64,000 nucleotides of DNA from Streptomyces sp. Ru62 (lineage in GTDB: Bacteria; Actinomycetota; Actinomycetes; Streptomycetales; Streptomycetaceae), in assembly GCF_002920615.1 (NCBI RefSeq), contig NZ_PQSU01000023.1, positions 108,080 through 172,079 on the forward strand, written 5' to 3'. Under the pieces are notes generated by a model. The model was not told the origin of the DNA. It did not search any database and saw only the letters and a list, made by a program, of their open reading frames with translations. Of this stretch, positions 51,345 to 59,771 are shown one piece after another (within the stretch, counting starts at the first letter, position 1; each line of letters begins with the position of its first letter). Position numbers and translations under genes: made by a program.

Positions 51345-52937
51345 ATGGACACGGATGTCACGGACGACACGGATGTCACGGAGGGCACCTACGGCATGGA
51401 CGGCACCTACGACACGGACGTCATCGTCGTCGGCGCCGGGCCGACCGGTCTGATGCTCGCCGGCGAACTGCGCCTGGGCGGGGTCCGGGTGACCGTCGTC
51501 GAACGGCTCGCCGCACCGACCGGGCAGTCCCGCGGCCTCGGTTTCACCGCCCGCGCGATGGAGGTCTTCGACCAGCGGGGCCTGCTGCCCCGCTTCGGCC
51601 GCGGCCCGGTTCCCCCGATCAGCCCGGTGGGCCACTTCGGTGGCGTCCGGTTCGACTACACGGTCCTGGAGGGAGCCCACTTCGGGGCCCGCGACATCCC
51701 GCAGTCCGAGACGGAGGCGGTGCTGGAGGGGTGGGCCACGGAACGGGGAGCGGACGTCCGACGGGGCCGGGAACTGACCGGTCTGACCGCGGACGACACC
51801 GGCGTGGAGGCCGTCCTGCGCACCCCGGCCGGCACCGAACGGCTGCGCGCCGCCTACCTGGTCGGCTGCGACGGCGGCCGCAGCACCGTGCGGGACCTGG
51901 CCGGCTTCGGTTTCCCGGGCACCCCGGCCACCCGCGTGATGTACCTCGCCGACGTGGTCGGCCGCGCCCTGCGTCCCCGGCCGCTCGGCGAACGGCTGCC
52001 CAACGGCATGGTGATGGCCGCGCCGCTGGGCGACGGCGTGGACCGGATCATCGTCTGCCCGCACGGCTCCCCGCCGGACGCCCGCAGCGGGCCGGCCGGC
52101 TTCCCGGAGGTCGCCGCCGCCTGGCAGGACATCACCGGCGAGGACATCAGCGACGGCCACGCCACCTGGGTCAGCTCCTTCACCGACGCCACCCGGCAGG
52201 CCGACCGCTACCGGCGCGGCCGCGTCCTGCTCGCCGGGGACGCCGCCCACATCCACCTGCCCGCCGGCGGCCAGGGCCTGAGCACCGGGGTGCAGGACGC
52301 CGTCAACCTGGGCTGGAAGCTGGCCGCCGTGGCGCGCGGCACCGCACCGGAGTCCCTGCTCGACACCTACGACGACGAACGGCGCCCGGTCGGCGCCCGG
52401 CTGCTGATGAACACCCGCGCCCAGGGCCTGATCTTCCTCGGCGGCGCCGAGGCGGACCCGCTGCGCGAACTGTTCACCGAACTGCTGGAGTACGACGACG
52501 TCAGACGCCATCTGGCCGGTGTCGTCAGCGGACTCGACGTCCGTTACCCGGTCGGTCCCGGACACCACCCGCTGCTCGGCCGCCGCGTCGGACACCGCGA
52601 ACTCGTCGGAGGGGCGGGCGGCACCAGCACCACCGAACTGCTCCACCCGGCGCACGGCGTGCTGCTCGATCTGGCCGACGAACCGGCGGTCCGGGCCGCC
52701 GCCGACGGCTTCTCCGGCCGGGTCACGGTGGTCACCGCCGTGCCCAAACCCGTGGACGGCGCCGACCCGCTCGCCGGCACCACCGCGCTGCTCGTCCGGC
52801 CGGACGGCCACGTCGCCTGGGCGGCGCCGGGCACCGGCGACCCGGCAGCCGGCCTCGGCGACGCGCTGCGGACGTGGTTCGGCCCGCCCCGCCCCTCCGC
52901 CGACCCCTCCCCGACCTCCCCGACCAAGGACGCATGA
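51345..52937 (+). CDS. FAD-dependent polyketide monooxygenase, second copy
   Basis: This 530-residue group A flavin hydroxylase has VIVVGAGPTGLMLAGELRLG, VGCDGGRSTVRD and RVLLAGDAAHIHLPAGGQGL, then SGLDVRYPVGPGHHPLLG in the C-terminal part as in the 49224 paralogue. The two may act at different ring positions. The N-terminal ~25 residues before the FAD motif are an unusual DNA-repeat-derived Asp/Thr stretch (DTDVTDDTDVTEG). GAGGGAGGGGCGG precedes the ATG. It overlaps metK by 4 nt. Confidence 0.94.
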   Translation: MDTDVTDDTDVTEGTYGMDGTYDTDVIVVGAGPTGLMLAGELRLGGVRVTVVERLAAPTGQSRGLGFTARAMEVFDQRGLLPRFGRGPVPPISPVGHFGGVRFDYTVLEGAHFGARDIPQSETEAVLEGWATERGADVRRGRELTGLTADDTGVEAVLRTPAGTERLRAAYLVGCDGGRSTVRDLAGFGFPGTPATRVMYLADVVGRALRPRPLGERLPNGMVMAAPLGDGVDRIIVCPHGSPPDARSGPAGFPEVAAAWQDITGEDISDGHATWVSSFTDATRQADRYRRGRVLLAGDAAHIHLPAGGQGLSTGVQDAVNLGWKLAAVARGTAPESLLDTYDDERRPVGARLLMNTRAQGLIFLGGAEADPLRELFTELLEYDDVRRHLAGVVSGLDVRYPVGPGHHPLLGRRVGHRELVGGAGGTSTTELLHPAHGVLLDLADEPAVRAAADGFSGRVTVVTAVPKPVDGADPLAGTTALLVRPDGHVAWAAPGTGDPAAGLGDALRTWFGPPRPSADPSPTSPTKDA

Positions 52938-54157
52938 TGGCCTCACGCCTGTTCACCTCGGAGTCCGTGACCGAGGGTCACCCCGACAAGATCGCCGACC
53001 AGATCAGCGACACCGTCCTCGACGCGCTCCTGCGGGAGGACCCGTCCTCCCGGGTCGCCGTGGAGACGCTGATCACCACCGGCCAGGTGCACGTGGCCGG
53101 CGAGGTGACGACCAAGGCGTACGCGGACATCGCGACACTGGTGCGCGAGAAGATCCTGGAGATCGGCTACGACTCCTCGAAGAAGGGGTTCGACGGCGCC
53201 TCCTGCGGTGTCTCGGTGTCCATCGGCGCGCAGTCCCCGGACATCGCGCAGGGTGTCGACGCGGCGTACGAGGCCCGGGTCGAGCGTGCCTCCCGAGGGA
53301 ACGACGACGAGCTGGACCGGCAGGGCGCGGGCGACCAGGGCCTGATGTTCGGCTACGCGACGGACGAGACCCCGGAGCTGATGCCGCTGCCCATCCGGCT
53401 CGCCCACCGGCTCGCCCACCGCCTCACCGCCGTACGCCGCGACGGAACGGCCCCCTACCTGCGTCCGGACGGCAAGACGCAGGTCACCGTCGAGTACGAC
53501 GGCGACCGTGCCGTACGGCTGGACACGGTCGTGGTCTCCGCGCAGCACGCGAGCGACATCGACCTGGAGAGGCAACTCGCCCCCGACGTACGGCGGTCCG
53601 TCGTCGAGCCGGAGCTGGAGGCACTCGCGGAGGACGGCATCAAGCTGGACACCGAGGGCTACCGGCTGCTGGTCAACCCGACGGGCCGTTTCGAGATCGG
53701 TGGTCCGATGGGTGACGCGGGCCTGACCGGCCGGAAGATCATCATCGACACCTACGGCGGCATGGCCCGGCACGGCGGCGGCGCCTTCTCCGGCAAGGAC
53801 CCGTCCAAGGTGGACCGCTCGGCGGCGTACGCGATGCGCTGGGTGGCGAAGAACGTGGTGGCGGCGGGTCTGGCCTCGCGCTGCGAGGTCCAGGTCGCCT
53901 ACGCCATCGGCAAGGCCGAGCCGGTCGGCCTGTTCGTCGAGACCTTCGGCACCGGGACCGTACCGGTGCCGCGCATCCAGGCCGCCCTCACCGAGGTCTT
54001 CGACCTGCGTCCGGCCGCCCTCATCCGCGACCTGGACCTGCTCCGCCCGATCTACGCCCGAACGGCGGCCTACGGTCACTTCGGCCGCGAGCTGCCCGAG
54101 TTCACCTGGGAACGCACCGACCGGGTGGACGCGCTGCGCACGGCGGCCGGACGGTGA
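52934..54157 (+). CDS. metK: S-adenosylmethionine synthetase
   Basis: This 407-residue, apparently complete MetK has SESVTEGHPDKIADQISDT, the ATP-binding GAGDQGLMFGYATDE and the phosphate loop HGGGAFSGKDPSKVDRSAAY. It makes SAM from methionine and ATP. Location inside the polyketide operon (ATGA overlap upstream, 4-nt overlap with adenosine kinase downstream) suggests a pathway-dedicated copy supplying the methyltransferase at 57479. Either ATG of the ATGATG pair could be used. Confidence 0.97.
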   Translation: MMASRLFTSESVTEGHPDKIADQISDTVLDALLREDPSSRVAVETLITTGQVHVAGEVTTKAYADIATLVREKILEIGYDSSKKGFDGASCGVSVSIGAQSPDIAQGVDAAYEARVERASRGNDDELDRQGAGDQGLMFGYATDETPELMPLPIRLAHRLAHRLTAVRRDGTAPYLRPDGKTQVTVEYDGDRAVRLDTVVVSAQHASDIDLERQLAPDVRRSVVEPELEALAEDGIKLDTEGYRLLVNPTGRFEIGGPMGDAGLTGRKIIIDTYGGMARHGGGAFSGKDPSKVDRSAAYAMRWVAKNVVAAGLASRCEVQVAYAIGKAEPVGLFVETFGTGTVPVPRIQAALTEVFDLRPAALIRDLDLLRPIYARTAAYGHFGRELPEFTWERTDRVDALRTAAGR

Positions 54158-55824
54158 GCGGGTCGCGGCGCGTCCTGGTCACCGGTTCCGTCGCCACCGA
54201 CCACCTCATGGCGTACCAGGGACGCTTCGCCGAACAGATCGTCCCCGACCGGCTGGACCGCGTCTCGCTGTCCTTCCTCGCGGACACGCTGGAGGTCCGC
54301 CCCGGGGGAGTCGCCGCCAACATCGCGCTCGGACTGGCCCGGCTGGGACTCTCGCCGGTGCTCGCCGCGGCCGCCGGGCGGGACTTCGGACCGTACGGGA
54401 ACCGGCTGCGGGACGAGGGGGTGGAGACGGGGGCCGTACGCATCAGCGACAGCCTGCACACCGCACGCTTCGTGTGCACCACGGACACCGAGCAGAACCA
54501 GATCGCCACGTTCTACGCCGGGGCGATGGCCGAGGCGCGGCACATCCGGATCGCCGACGTCACCGCCCGCCACGGCCCCTTCGGCATGGCCCTGATCGGA
54601 CCGGACGACCCCCGCGCCATGGTGCTGCACACCGAGGCGTGCCGACGCCAGGGCATCCCGTTCGCCGCGGACCCCTCTCAGCAACTGGCCCGGCTGGACC
54701 GGGCACAGACCCGGAGCCTGGTCACCGGATCGCGGTTCCTGTTCACCAACGAGTACGAGGCGGCCCTGCTCCAGGAGCGCACGGGCTGGACGCACGAGCA
54801 GGTCCTGGACCGCACCGGCACCTGGATCGTGACGCGCGGCGCCGACGGCGTCGACCTCACCGGCGCCGGACGCCCGCCGCTGCACGTCGCCGCGGTTCCC
54901 CCGGAGACCGCGGGGGAGCCCACCGGCGTGGGCGACGGCTTCCGGGCCGGCTTCCTCGCCGCCACCGCGTGGGGACGGCCACCGCGCGCCGCGGCCCGGC
55001 TCGGCTGCGCGCTCGCCACGGTCGTGCTGGAGGCCGTCGGCCCCCAGCAGTACGTGCTCGACCACGAGGACCTCGACCGACGCCTACGGCGTGTCTACGG
55101 GCCGGCCGCGGCACGGGAGCTCACCCCTTGGCTCGCCCGCCTCGGCGGGGACACGGGTTCCCTCCGGGGCGGGGGCAGGCGCGTCGGCGGTGACACCGGT
55201 CCCGACCCGGGCGGGGACCGGTGGGCCGGTACGGGTGCGCGTTCCAGCCGGGGCGGGGGCCGGCGCACCAGCGAAGGCGCGGGCTCCGGCAAGCGTGCCG
55301 ATGAGGAGACGCGTGTCGTTCGGGGTGTTGACAGGGGCGGGCGTTCCGTTGGGGGCAGGGGCCAGCGCGCCGACGCGGGCTCCGCTTCCGGCAAGCGTGC
55401 CGATGAAGGGACGCGTGCCGTTCGGCGCGCGAGCGAGGGCACGCGTAGCCTCCGGAACGACGACCAGCTCGCCGGAGGCGGCACGCGCGCCGTTCCGGGC
55501 GGGGGGACCGGGCCGGAACGGCCGGGCGACGCGGGTCACGCTGCGTCGGCCGGCGGGCCCGGCCGTGGCCCCGTGCTCCCGGCCCTGCCCGGTGGGCTGG
55601 TGCCCTGGGCCGGGAACATCGGAGCGGGCGGCGGCGACGGTGTCGGACGGTTCGGCGCTGCCGGACCGGGTGACGGCGGCGGCGCCGGACGGCTCGCCGC
55701 CGGGGGCGACCGGATCGGCACGACCGGCCCGCGCACGGCGGGGGTATCCGCCCGGCCGAGGTCCGGGAGGCCGGCGGGCGGTGTACCGGCCCCGGGGGCG
55801 GCCGCCGCCGGGGGAGCGGCGTGA
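54154..55824 (+). CDS. Adenosine kinase (PfkB family) with long low-complexity C-terminal extension
   Basis: Residues 1-330 form a normal actinobacterial AdoK/PfkB kinase: RVLVTGSVATDHLMAYQGRF, GGVAANIALGLARLG and the anion-hole/catalytic Asp motif EPTGVGDGFRAGFLA (Asp261). It would phosphorylate adenosine released from SAH after methyl transfer, closing the SAM cycle with the coupled metK. Residues 331-556 are abnormal: Gly/Arg/Ala-rich, with no fold I recognise and an internal repeat (SGKRADE at ~378 and ~412). The frame stays open to a stop overlapping the next gene (GTGA). Confidence 0.9.
   Translation: MSGSRRVLVTGSVATDHLMAYQGRFAEQIVPDRLDRVSLSFLADTLEVRPGGVAANIALGLARLGLSPVLAAAAGRDFGPYGNRLRDEGVETGAVRISDSLHTARFVCTTDTEQNQIATFYAGAMAEARHIRIADVTARHGPFGMALIGPDDPRAMVLHTEACRRQGIPFAADPSQQLARLDRAQTRSLVTGSRFLFTNEYEAALLQERTGWTHEQVLDRTGTWIVTRGADGVDLTGAGRPPLHVAAVPPETAGEPTGVGDGFRAGFLAATAWGRPPRAAARLGCALATVVLEAVGPQQYVLDHEDLDRRLRRVYGPAAARELTPWLARLGGDTGSLRGGGRRVGGDTGPDPGGDRWAGTGARSSRGGGRRTSEGAGSGKRADEETRVVRGVDRGGRSVGGRGQRADAGSASGKRADEGTRAVRRASEGTRSLRNDDQLAGGGTRAVPGGGTGPERPGDAGHAASAGGPGRGPVLPALPGGLVPWAGNIGAGGGDGVGRFGAAGPGDGGGAGRLAAGGDRIGTTGPRTAGVSARPRSGRPAGGVPAPGAAAAGGAA
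55282..55428 (+). repeat. Direct repeat inside the adenosine-kinase tail
   Basis: A ~45-bp unit starting with TCCGGCAAGCGTGCCGATGA occurs at 55285 and again at 55387, a 102-bp (34-codon) period, with few changes. It encodes SGKRADEETRVVR and SGKRADEGTRAVR. GC-rich related pieces extend to about 55500. Confidence 0.7.
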
Positions 55825-56726
55825 ACCGGGCGACCGTCGCCGTCGGCCGGGCGGCCACGAGCGCACCGGCACCCGTCTCCAAGGGCGTGCGCCGCATCGA
55901 ACTGGACGCGGCCGGCACCGTCCTGTCCGCCCTGCTGAGCGAACCCGCGCGCGGTGCGCCGCGGGCGACCGTCGTCGCGGTCCACGGTGGCGGGCTGCGC
56001 GCGGGGTACTTCGACGGGCAGGCCCATCCGGACGTGTCCCTGCTGACCCTCGGCGCCCGGCTCGGCTGCTCCGTGCTCGCCGTCGACCGCCCCGGTTACG
56101 GCCGGTCGGCGGCACAGCTGCCCGCCGGACTGCCGCTGGCCACGCAGTCCGTACTGCTGCGCGCGGCCCTCGACGACTTCACGGCCCGGCACCCGGCCGG
56201 CGCGGGCCTGTTCCTGCTCGGCCACTCCTTCGGCGGGAAACTCGTCCTGCGGGCCGCCGCCGACGGACTTCCGGTGCTCGGCCTGGACGTCTCCGGATGC
56301 GGTCACCGTCCCGCCGTACCGCTCACCGCTCCGCGCGCGCACCAGGGGGCCCCGGCATGGACCCGGTACTGGGGGCCGCTCGGCCTCTACCCACCGGGCA
56401 CGTTCCGGGCGTGCGAGGCCCTGACGGCTCCGGTGCCCTCCCAGGAGGCGGCCGAACTCCCGCACTGGCCACGCTACTTCGCCCGGATCGCACCGCTGGT
56501 CAGGGTCCCGGTCCGGCTGACCTTCGCCGAGCACGAGCGCTGGTGGCGGCACGGCGCGGAGGATTTGGCCGACCTCGCGGCCCGCTTCACCGGGGCCCCG
56601 CGCGTCCTGGTGGAACGGCAGCCGGCCGCCGGCCACAACATCAGCCTGGGCTGGGCGGCCCGCTCCTACCACCTGCGCGCCCTGGCCTTCCTGGAGGACT
56701 GCGTGACCCGTTCCGCACCGCGCTGA
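55821..56726 (+). CDS. Alpha/beta-fold hydrolase
   Basis: This 301-residue serine hydrolase has the oxyanion segment VVAVHGGGLRAGYFDG, nucleophile elbow LLGHSFGGKLVL and catalytic His in AAGHNISLGW; the acidic residue is probably in TFAEHERWW. It might release or trim the polyketide, or hydrolyse an ester. GTG 55821 overlaps the adenosine kinase stop, so it belongs to the operon. Its substrate is unknown. Confidence 0.88.
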   Translation: MNRATVAVGRAATSAPAPVSKGVRRIELDAAGTVLSALLSEPARGAPRATVVAVHGGGLRAGYFDGQAHPDVSLLTLGARLGCSVLAVDRPGYGRSAAQLPAGLPLATQSVLLRAALDDFTARHPAGAGLFLLGHSFGGKLVLRAAADGLPVLGLDVSGCGHRPAVPLTAPRAHQGAPAWTRYWGPLGLYPPGTFRACEALTAPVPSQEAAELPHWPRYFARIAPLVRVPVRLTFAEHERWWRHGAEDLADLAARFTGAPRVLVERQPAAGHNISLGWAARSYHLRALAFLEDCVTRSAPR

Positions 56727-56793
56727 CTCCGGTACCGCACACCGTCGTACCACCCCGCAGACACCCGACCCCGCCCCTCCGGAAGGGACCGCC

Positions 56794-57297
56794 ATGTCCA
56801 CCACCTCAGCCCCCGCCGCCACGGCCCTGACCGAGGAACTGGAGGCGCTGCGCGGCCAGGTGCGGCTGCTCGTCGACCGCGCCGAGCTGACCGCCCTGGC
56901 CGACCGCTACCTCGCCCACCTCGACCGCGACCGGCACCGCGACGACTGGTTCGACTCGGTGTTCACCGAGGACGCCCACCTGGTCTTCCCGATGGGCGAG
57001 TACCGGGGGAGCGCCGGGCTCGCCGAGTTCCAGCAGCTTGCCCGCACCACCTTCGAGCGCACGCACCACCAGGGAACCAACTACGCCGTCGACGTCGACG
57101 GCGACCGCGCGCTGATCCGGGCCCACCTCACGGCCGTCCACGTCCGACGGGCCGCGGAACCCGGTGCGCACTTCGACATCGGCGGCCACTACGAGGCGGA
57201 GGCCGTGCGCACCCCGGACGGCTGGCGGCTGCGCCGCTTCGTCTTCGACCTCGTCTGGCACGCGGGCAGCGGACCCCTGACCGAGCACGGCCACTGA
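56794..57297 (+). CDS. SnoaL-like (NTF2-fold) polyketide-associated protein
   Basis: The 167-residue protein has LTALADRYLAHLDRDRHRDD, WFDSVFTEDAHLVFPMGEYR and TAVHVRRAAEPGAHFDIGGH, the SnoaL_4/nuclear-transport-factor-2 pattern. Family members are polyketide cyclases, hydroxylases or dehydratases. In this cluster it may act in a late ring-forming or oxygenation step, but no catalytic assignment is possible. AAGGGACC precedes the ATG. Confidence 0.88.
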   Translation: MSTTSAPAATALTEELEALRGQVRLLVDRAELTALADRYLAHLDRDRHRDDWFDSVFTEDAHLVFPMGEYRGSAGLAEFQQLARTTFERTHHQGTNYAVDVDGDRALIRAHLTAVHVRRAAEPGAHFDIGGHYEAEAVRTPDGWRLRRFVFDLVWHAGSGPLTEHGH

Positions 57298-57345
57298 CCA
57301 CTTGGCCCGGCCGGCCGTCACCGCTGCCCCTGCCCGGCCGGTCTG

Positions 57346-57380
57346 CCAAGACCTGACGCGAGTTCACCAAAACCTGACAC
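57346..57380 (+). repeat. Direct repeat upstream of the O-methyltransferase gene, candidate activator site
   Basis: CCAAGACCTGACGC (57346-57359) and CCAAAACCTGACAC (57367-57380) are 12/14 identical, spaced 21 bp start-to-start, two helical turns. They sit about 100 nt upstream of the start codon in the only sizeable gap between 56794 and 58501. Confidence 0.55.
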
Positions 57381-57478
57381 AGGACCGCCTTGAACGGGCC
57401 ACCCACAGCGAAGAGGCTTCAGGTGGGCCCATCGGTGCGTCGCGGTCCGCTCATCCGGTACTCAGGAGGAAGTTCGTC

Positions 57479-58501
57479 ATGCCGTCAGACACCTCCCGGC
57501 TCCCCGCACCCGCCCGCATCCTGAACCTGCTCGCCGGCGGCTGGCTCGCCCAGGCCGTCAGCGCGGTCGCCGAGCTGGGCGTCGCCGACGCGCTGGCCGA
57601 CGGCCCGCGCTCCGTCCACGACCTGGCCGCCGCCACCGGCACGCACGCGCCCAGTCTCCACCGGCTGCTGCGGACCGCCGCCGACGCCGGTCTCCTGGAA
57701 GAACTCGACGACCGCGCCTTCGCCCTGACCGAGCTGGGGCAGGCGCTGCGCGAGGACAGCCCCGGCTCGCTGCGCAACTTCGCGATCTGGACCGGGCTGC
57801 CCGCCGAACGCCACGCCTGGACCGGGCTGGCCGACGCCGTGCGCACCGGCCGTACCGCCTTCCCCGACGTGCACGGCTCATCGGTCTGGGACTACCTCGG
57901 CGAGCACCCGGACGTCCTGACCGTGTTCGACAAGGCCATGACCGAGGCGTCCCGGGGGATCATCGCCCCCGTCGTGGCGGCCTACGACTTCGGCGCCTTC
58001 CGTACCGTGGTCGACGTCGGCGGCGGCCGCGGCGCGCTCCTGGCCGCCGTGCTGGACGCCAACCCGGGGGTGAGCGGAACCCTCTACGACCGGCCCGAGG
58101 TGGTGTCCCAGGCGGAGGATACCCTGCGGGCCGCCGGAGTGCGCGACCGGGTACGGCTGGTGGGCGGCGACTTCTTCGACACGGTGCCCACCGGCGGCGA
58201 CGCCTATGTCCTGTCCAACATCATCCACGACTGGGACGACGAACTCTCCCGGCGCATCCTGCGCAACTGCCGTACCGCGCTCGGCGACGACGGCCGGGTG
58301 CTGCTCGTCGAGGCCGTGCTGCCCGAACGGCCCCGGCCGACCCCCACGGTCTCCCTGATGGACCTCGACATGCTCCTCGTGGCCGGGGGAAAACAGCGCA
58401 CCGCGGAAGAGTTCGAGGTCCTGCTGGAGAAGTCCGGCCTGCGGCTGACGCGGATCGTCCCCGGCGGTCATTGCAGCGTGGTCGAGGCGGTGCCGGCGTA
58501 G
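57479..58501 (+). CDS. SAM-dependent O-methyltransferase (TcmN/DnrK type)
   Basis: The 340-residue protein has an N-terminal dimerisation/HTH-like domain (VAELGVADALADGPRSVHDL) and a Rossmann methyltransferase domain with VVDVGGGRGALLAAVL, GDFFDTVPTGGDAYVLSNII and the catalytic-His region HDWDDE. It methylates a phenolic hydroxyl of the polyketide using SAM, which fits the metK/adenosine kinase pair upstream. CTCAGGAGG lies upstream of the ATG. Confidence 0.94.
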   Translation: MPSDTSRLPAPARILNLLAGGWLAQAVSAVAELGVADALADGPRSVHDLAAATGTHAPSLHRLLRTAADAGLLEELDDRAFALTELGQALREDSPGSLRNFAIWTGLPAERHAWTGLADAVRTGRTAFPDVHGSSVWDYLGEHPDVLTVFDKAMTEASRGIIAPVVAAYDFGAFRTVVDVGGGRGALLAAVLDANPGVSGTLYDRPEVVSQAEDTLRAAGVRDRVRLVGGDFFDTVPTGGDAYVLSNIIHDWDDELSRRILRNCRTALGDDGRVLLVEAVLPERPRPTPTVSLMDLDMLLVAGGKQRTAEEFEVLLEKSGLRLTRIVPGGHCSVVEAVPA

Positions 58502-58600
58502 GACGCCGACACCGGCCCCGCCCCCGACGACCGGCGCCCACTCCCGTACTCCGGGACCCACACGTCCTGCACCATCCAGTGAAAGAGGTACGCACCAGCC

Positions 58601-59521
58601 ATGCCAGAACGGCTCGCACGCAAACCGTGGTTCGGATACGGACCGGGGTCGACCCTCGCCGAGGCCGACGAGATCGTGCGCGGGGTGGAACACGCCGACC
58701 GCGCCGGACTCGACTTCTTCACCGTGTCCGACCACCCCTACTACGGCAGCCGGCTGGAAGCGTACGCCACCCTGGCACTGCTCCTGGGCCGTACCCGCGC
58801 CATCACCGGTGTCGTCACCGTCACCAACCTTCCGACCCGGCCGGTGCCCCTGCTGGCGCGCACGCTCAGCACCCTCTCCGCGCTCGCGCAGGGCCGTGTC
58901 GTCCTCGGTATCGGGGCCGGCGGTTACTGGGACGACATCGTGAGGTTCGGTGTGCCCCGGCTGGAGCCGGCCGCCGCCGTGCGCGCGCTGGAGGAGGCCA
59001 TCGGCCTGGTCAGGTCGCTGTCCGGCGGCGGTGAACCCGTCACCTTCGAGGGCGAGTTCACCCGGGTGGAGGCGCTCGACCCGGCCCCGGTGCCGACTCC
59101 GCCGGTGTGGACCGGCTCGGTCGGGCCCAGGTCGCTGGCCGTCACCGGCCGCCGGGCCGACGGCTGGATACCCGGCAACGCGGCCGACTGGCACAGCCCC
59201 CGCTACCAGGCCTCGCGGCGGATCGTCGAGGAGGCCGCCGTCGCCGCCGGCCGGGACCCGGCGGACATCGCCACCGTCTTCAACCTGCCGGCCCGCATCA
59301 CCGACCGGCCCGTCGACGCGCCCCGGGACGAGACCGGGCGGTGGACCGGCGGCTCCGTCCAGCAGTGGATCGACGAACTGACCGAGGCGGTGCTGGAGCA
59401 CGGCGCCTCCGGCTTCGTGTTCTTCGCGGCGGGCGGTCCGTCCCGCGCCAAGGGCCTGGAGCGCTGGACGCAGGAGATCGTCCCCGCCGTACGCGAGGCC
59501 GTGGCCAAGGAACTGGGCTGA
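58601..59521 (+). CDS. Luciferase-like (LLM) F420/FMN-dependent oxidoreductase
   Basis: This 306-residue TIM-barrel protein has KPWFGYGPGSTLAEADEIVR, FFTVSDHPYYGSRLEAYATL, VVLGIGAGGYWDDIVRFGVP and GPRSLAVTGRRADGWIPGNA, the F420-dependent luciferase-like pattern. Its neighbour on the right is a peptide-type ABC transporter, and such pairs are common in actinobacteria. Whether it tailors the polyketide (for example reducing a quinone) or belongs to the transporter unit is unclear. GAAAGAGG precedes the ATG. Confidence 0.88.
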   Translation: MPERLARKPWFGYGPGSTLAEADEIVRGVEHADRAGLDFFTVSDHPYYGSRLEAYATLALLLGRTRAITGVVTVTNLPTRPVPLLARTLSTLSALAQGRVVLGIGAGGYWDDIVRFGVPRLEPAAAVRALEEAIGLVRSLSGGGEPVTFEGEFTRVEALDPAPVPTPPVWTGSVGPRSLAVTGRRADGWIPGNAADWHSPRYQASRRIVEEAAVAAGRDPADIATVFNLPARITDRPVDAPRDETGRWTGGSVQQWIDELTEAVLEHGASGFVFFAAGGPSRAKGLERWTQEIVPAVREAVAKELG

Positions 59522-59771
59522 CGCACCGGTACCGGCCGCGCCCGCCCCGCCGGCACTCCCCACCTCCCCGGCCCGCGCCCTCCTCCGGGAGGCGACCGCG
59601 CGAGCCCGCCACCTACGAGCCCCGCACGTGAGCCCCCTCCGCGTGCCCCACGTCAGCCCACGCGGGTCCCCCACATACGAGTCCCTGCACCGCGCGCGCC
59701 GCGGCGCCGCCCGACCCGGGCGGCGCCGGCGGCGTGCACCGCACGTCAGTACGTCCCAGAAAGGGCCTTGG

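Noticed and set aside
55084..56822. Long minus-strand open frames over the adenosine kinase tail and hydrolase
   Set aside because: Low-complexity translations with no domain and no ribosome site. The plus-strand hydrolase with GHSFGG is clearly the real gene there.
59522..59771. Short recurring CCCGCACGT / TACGAGTCCC-like pieces, suggesting a repeat array
   Set aside because: The copies are too short and irregular, without constant spacing. They do not form a CRISPR or a clear tandem repeat.
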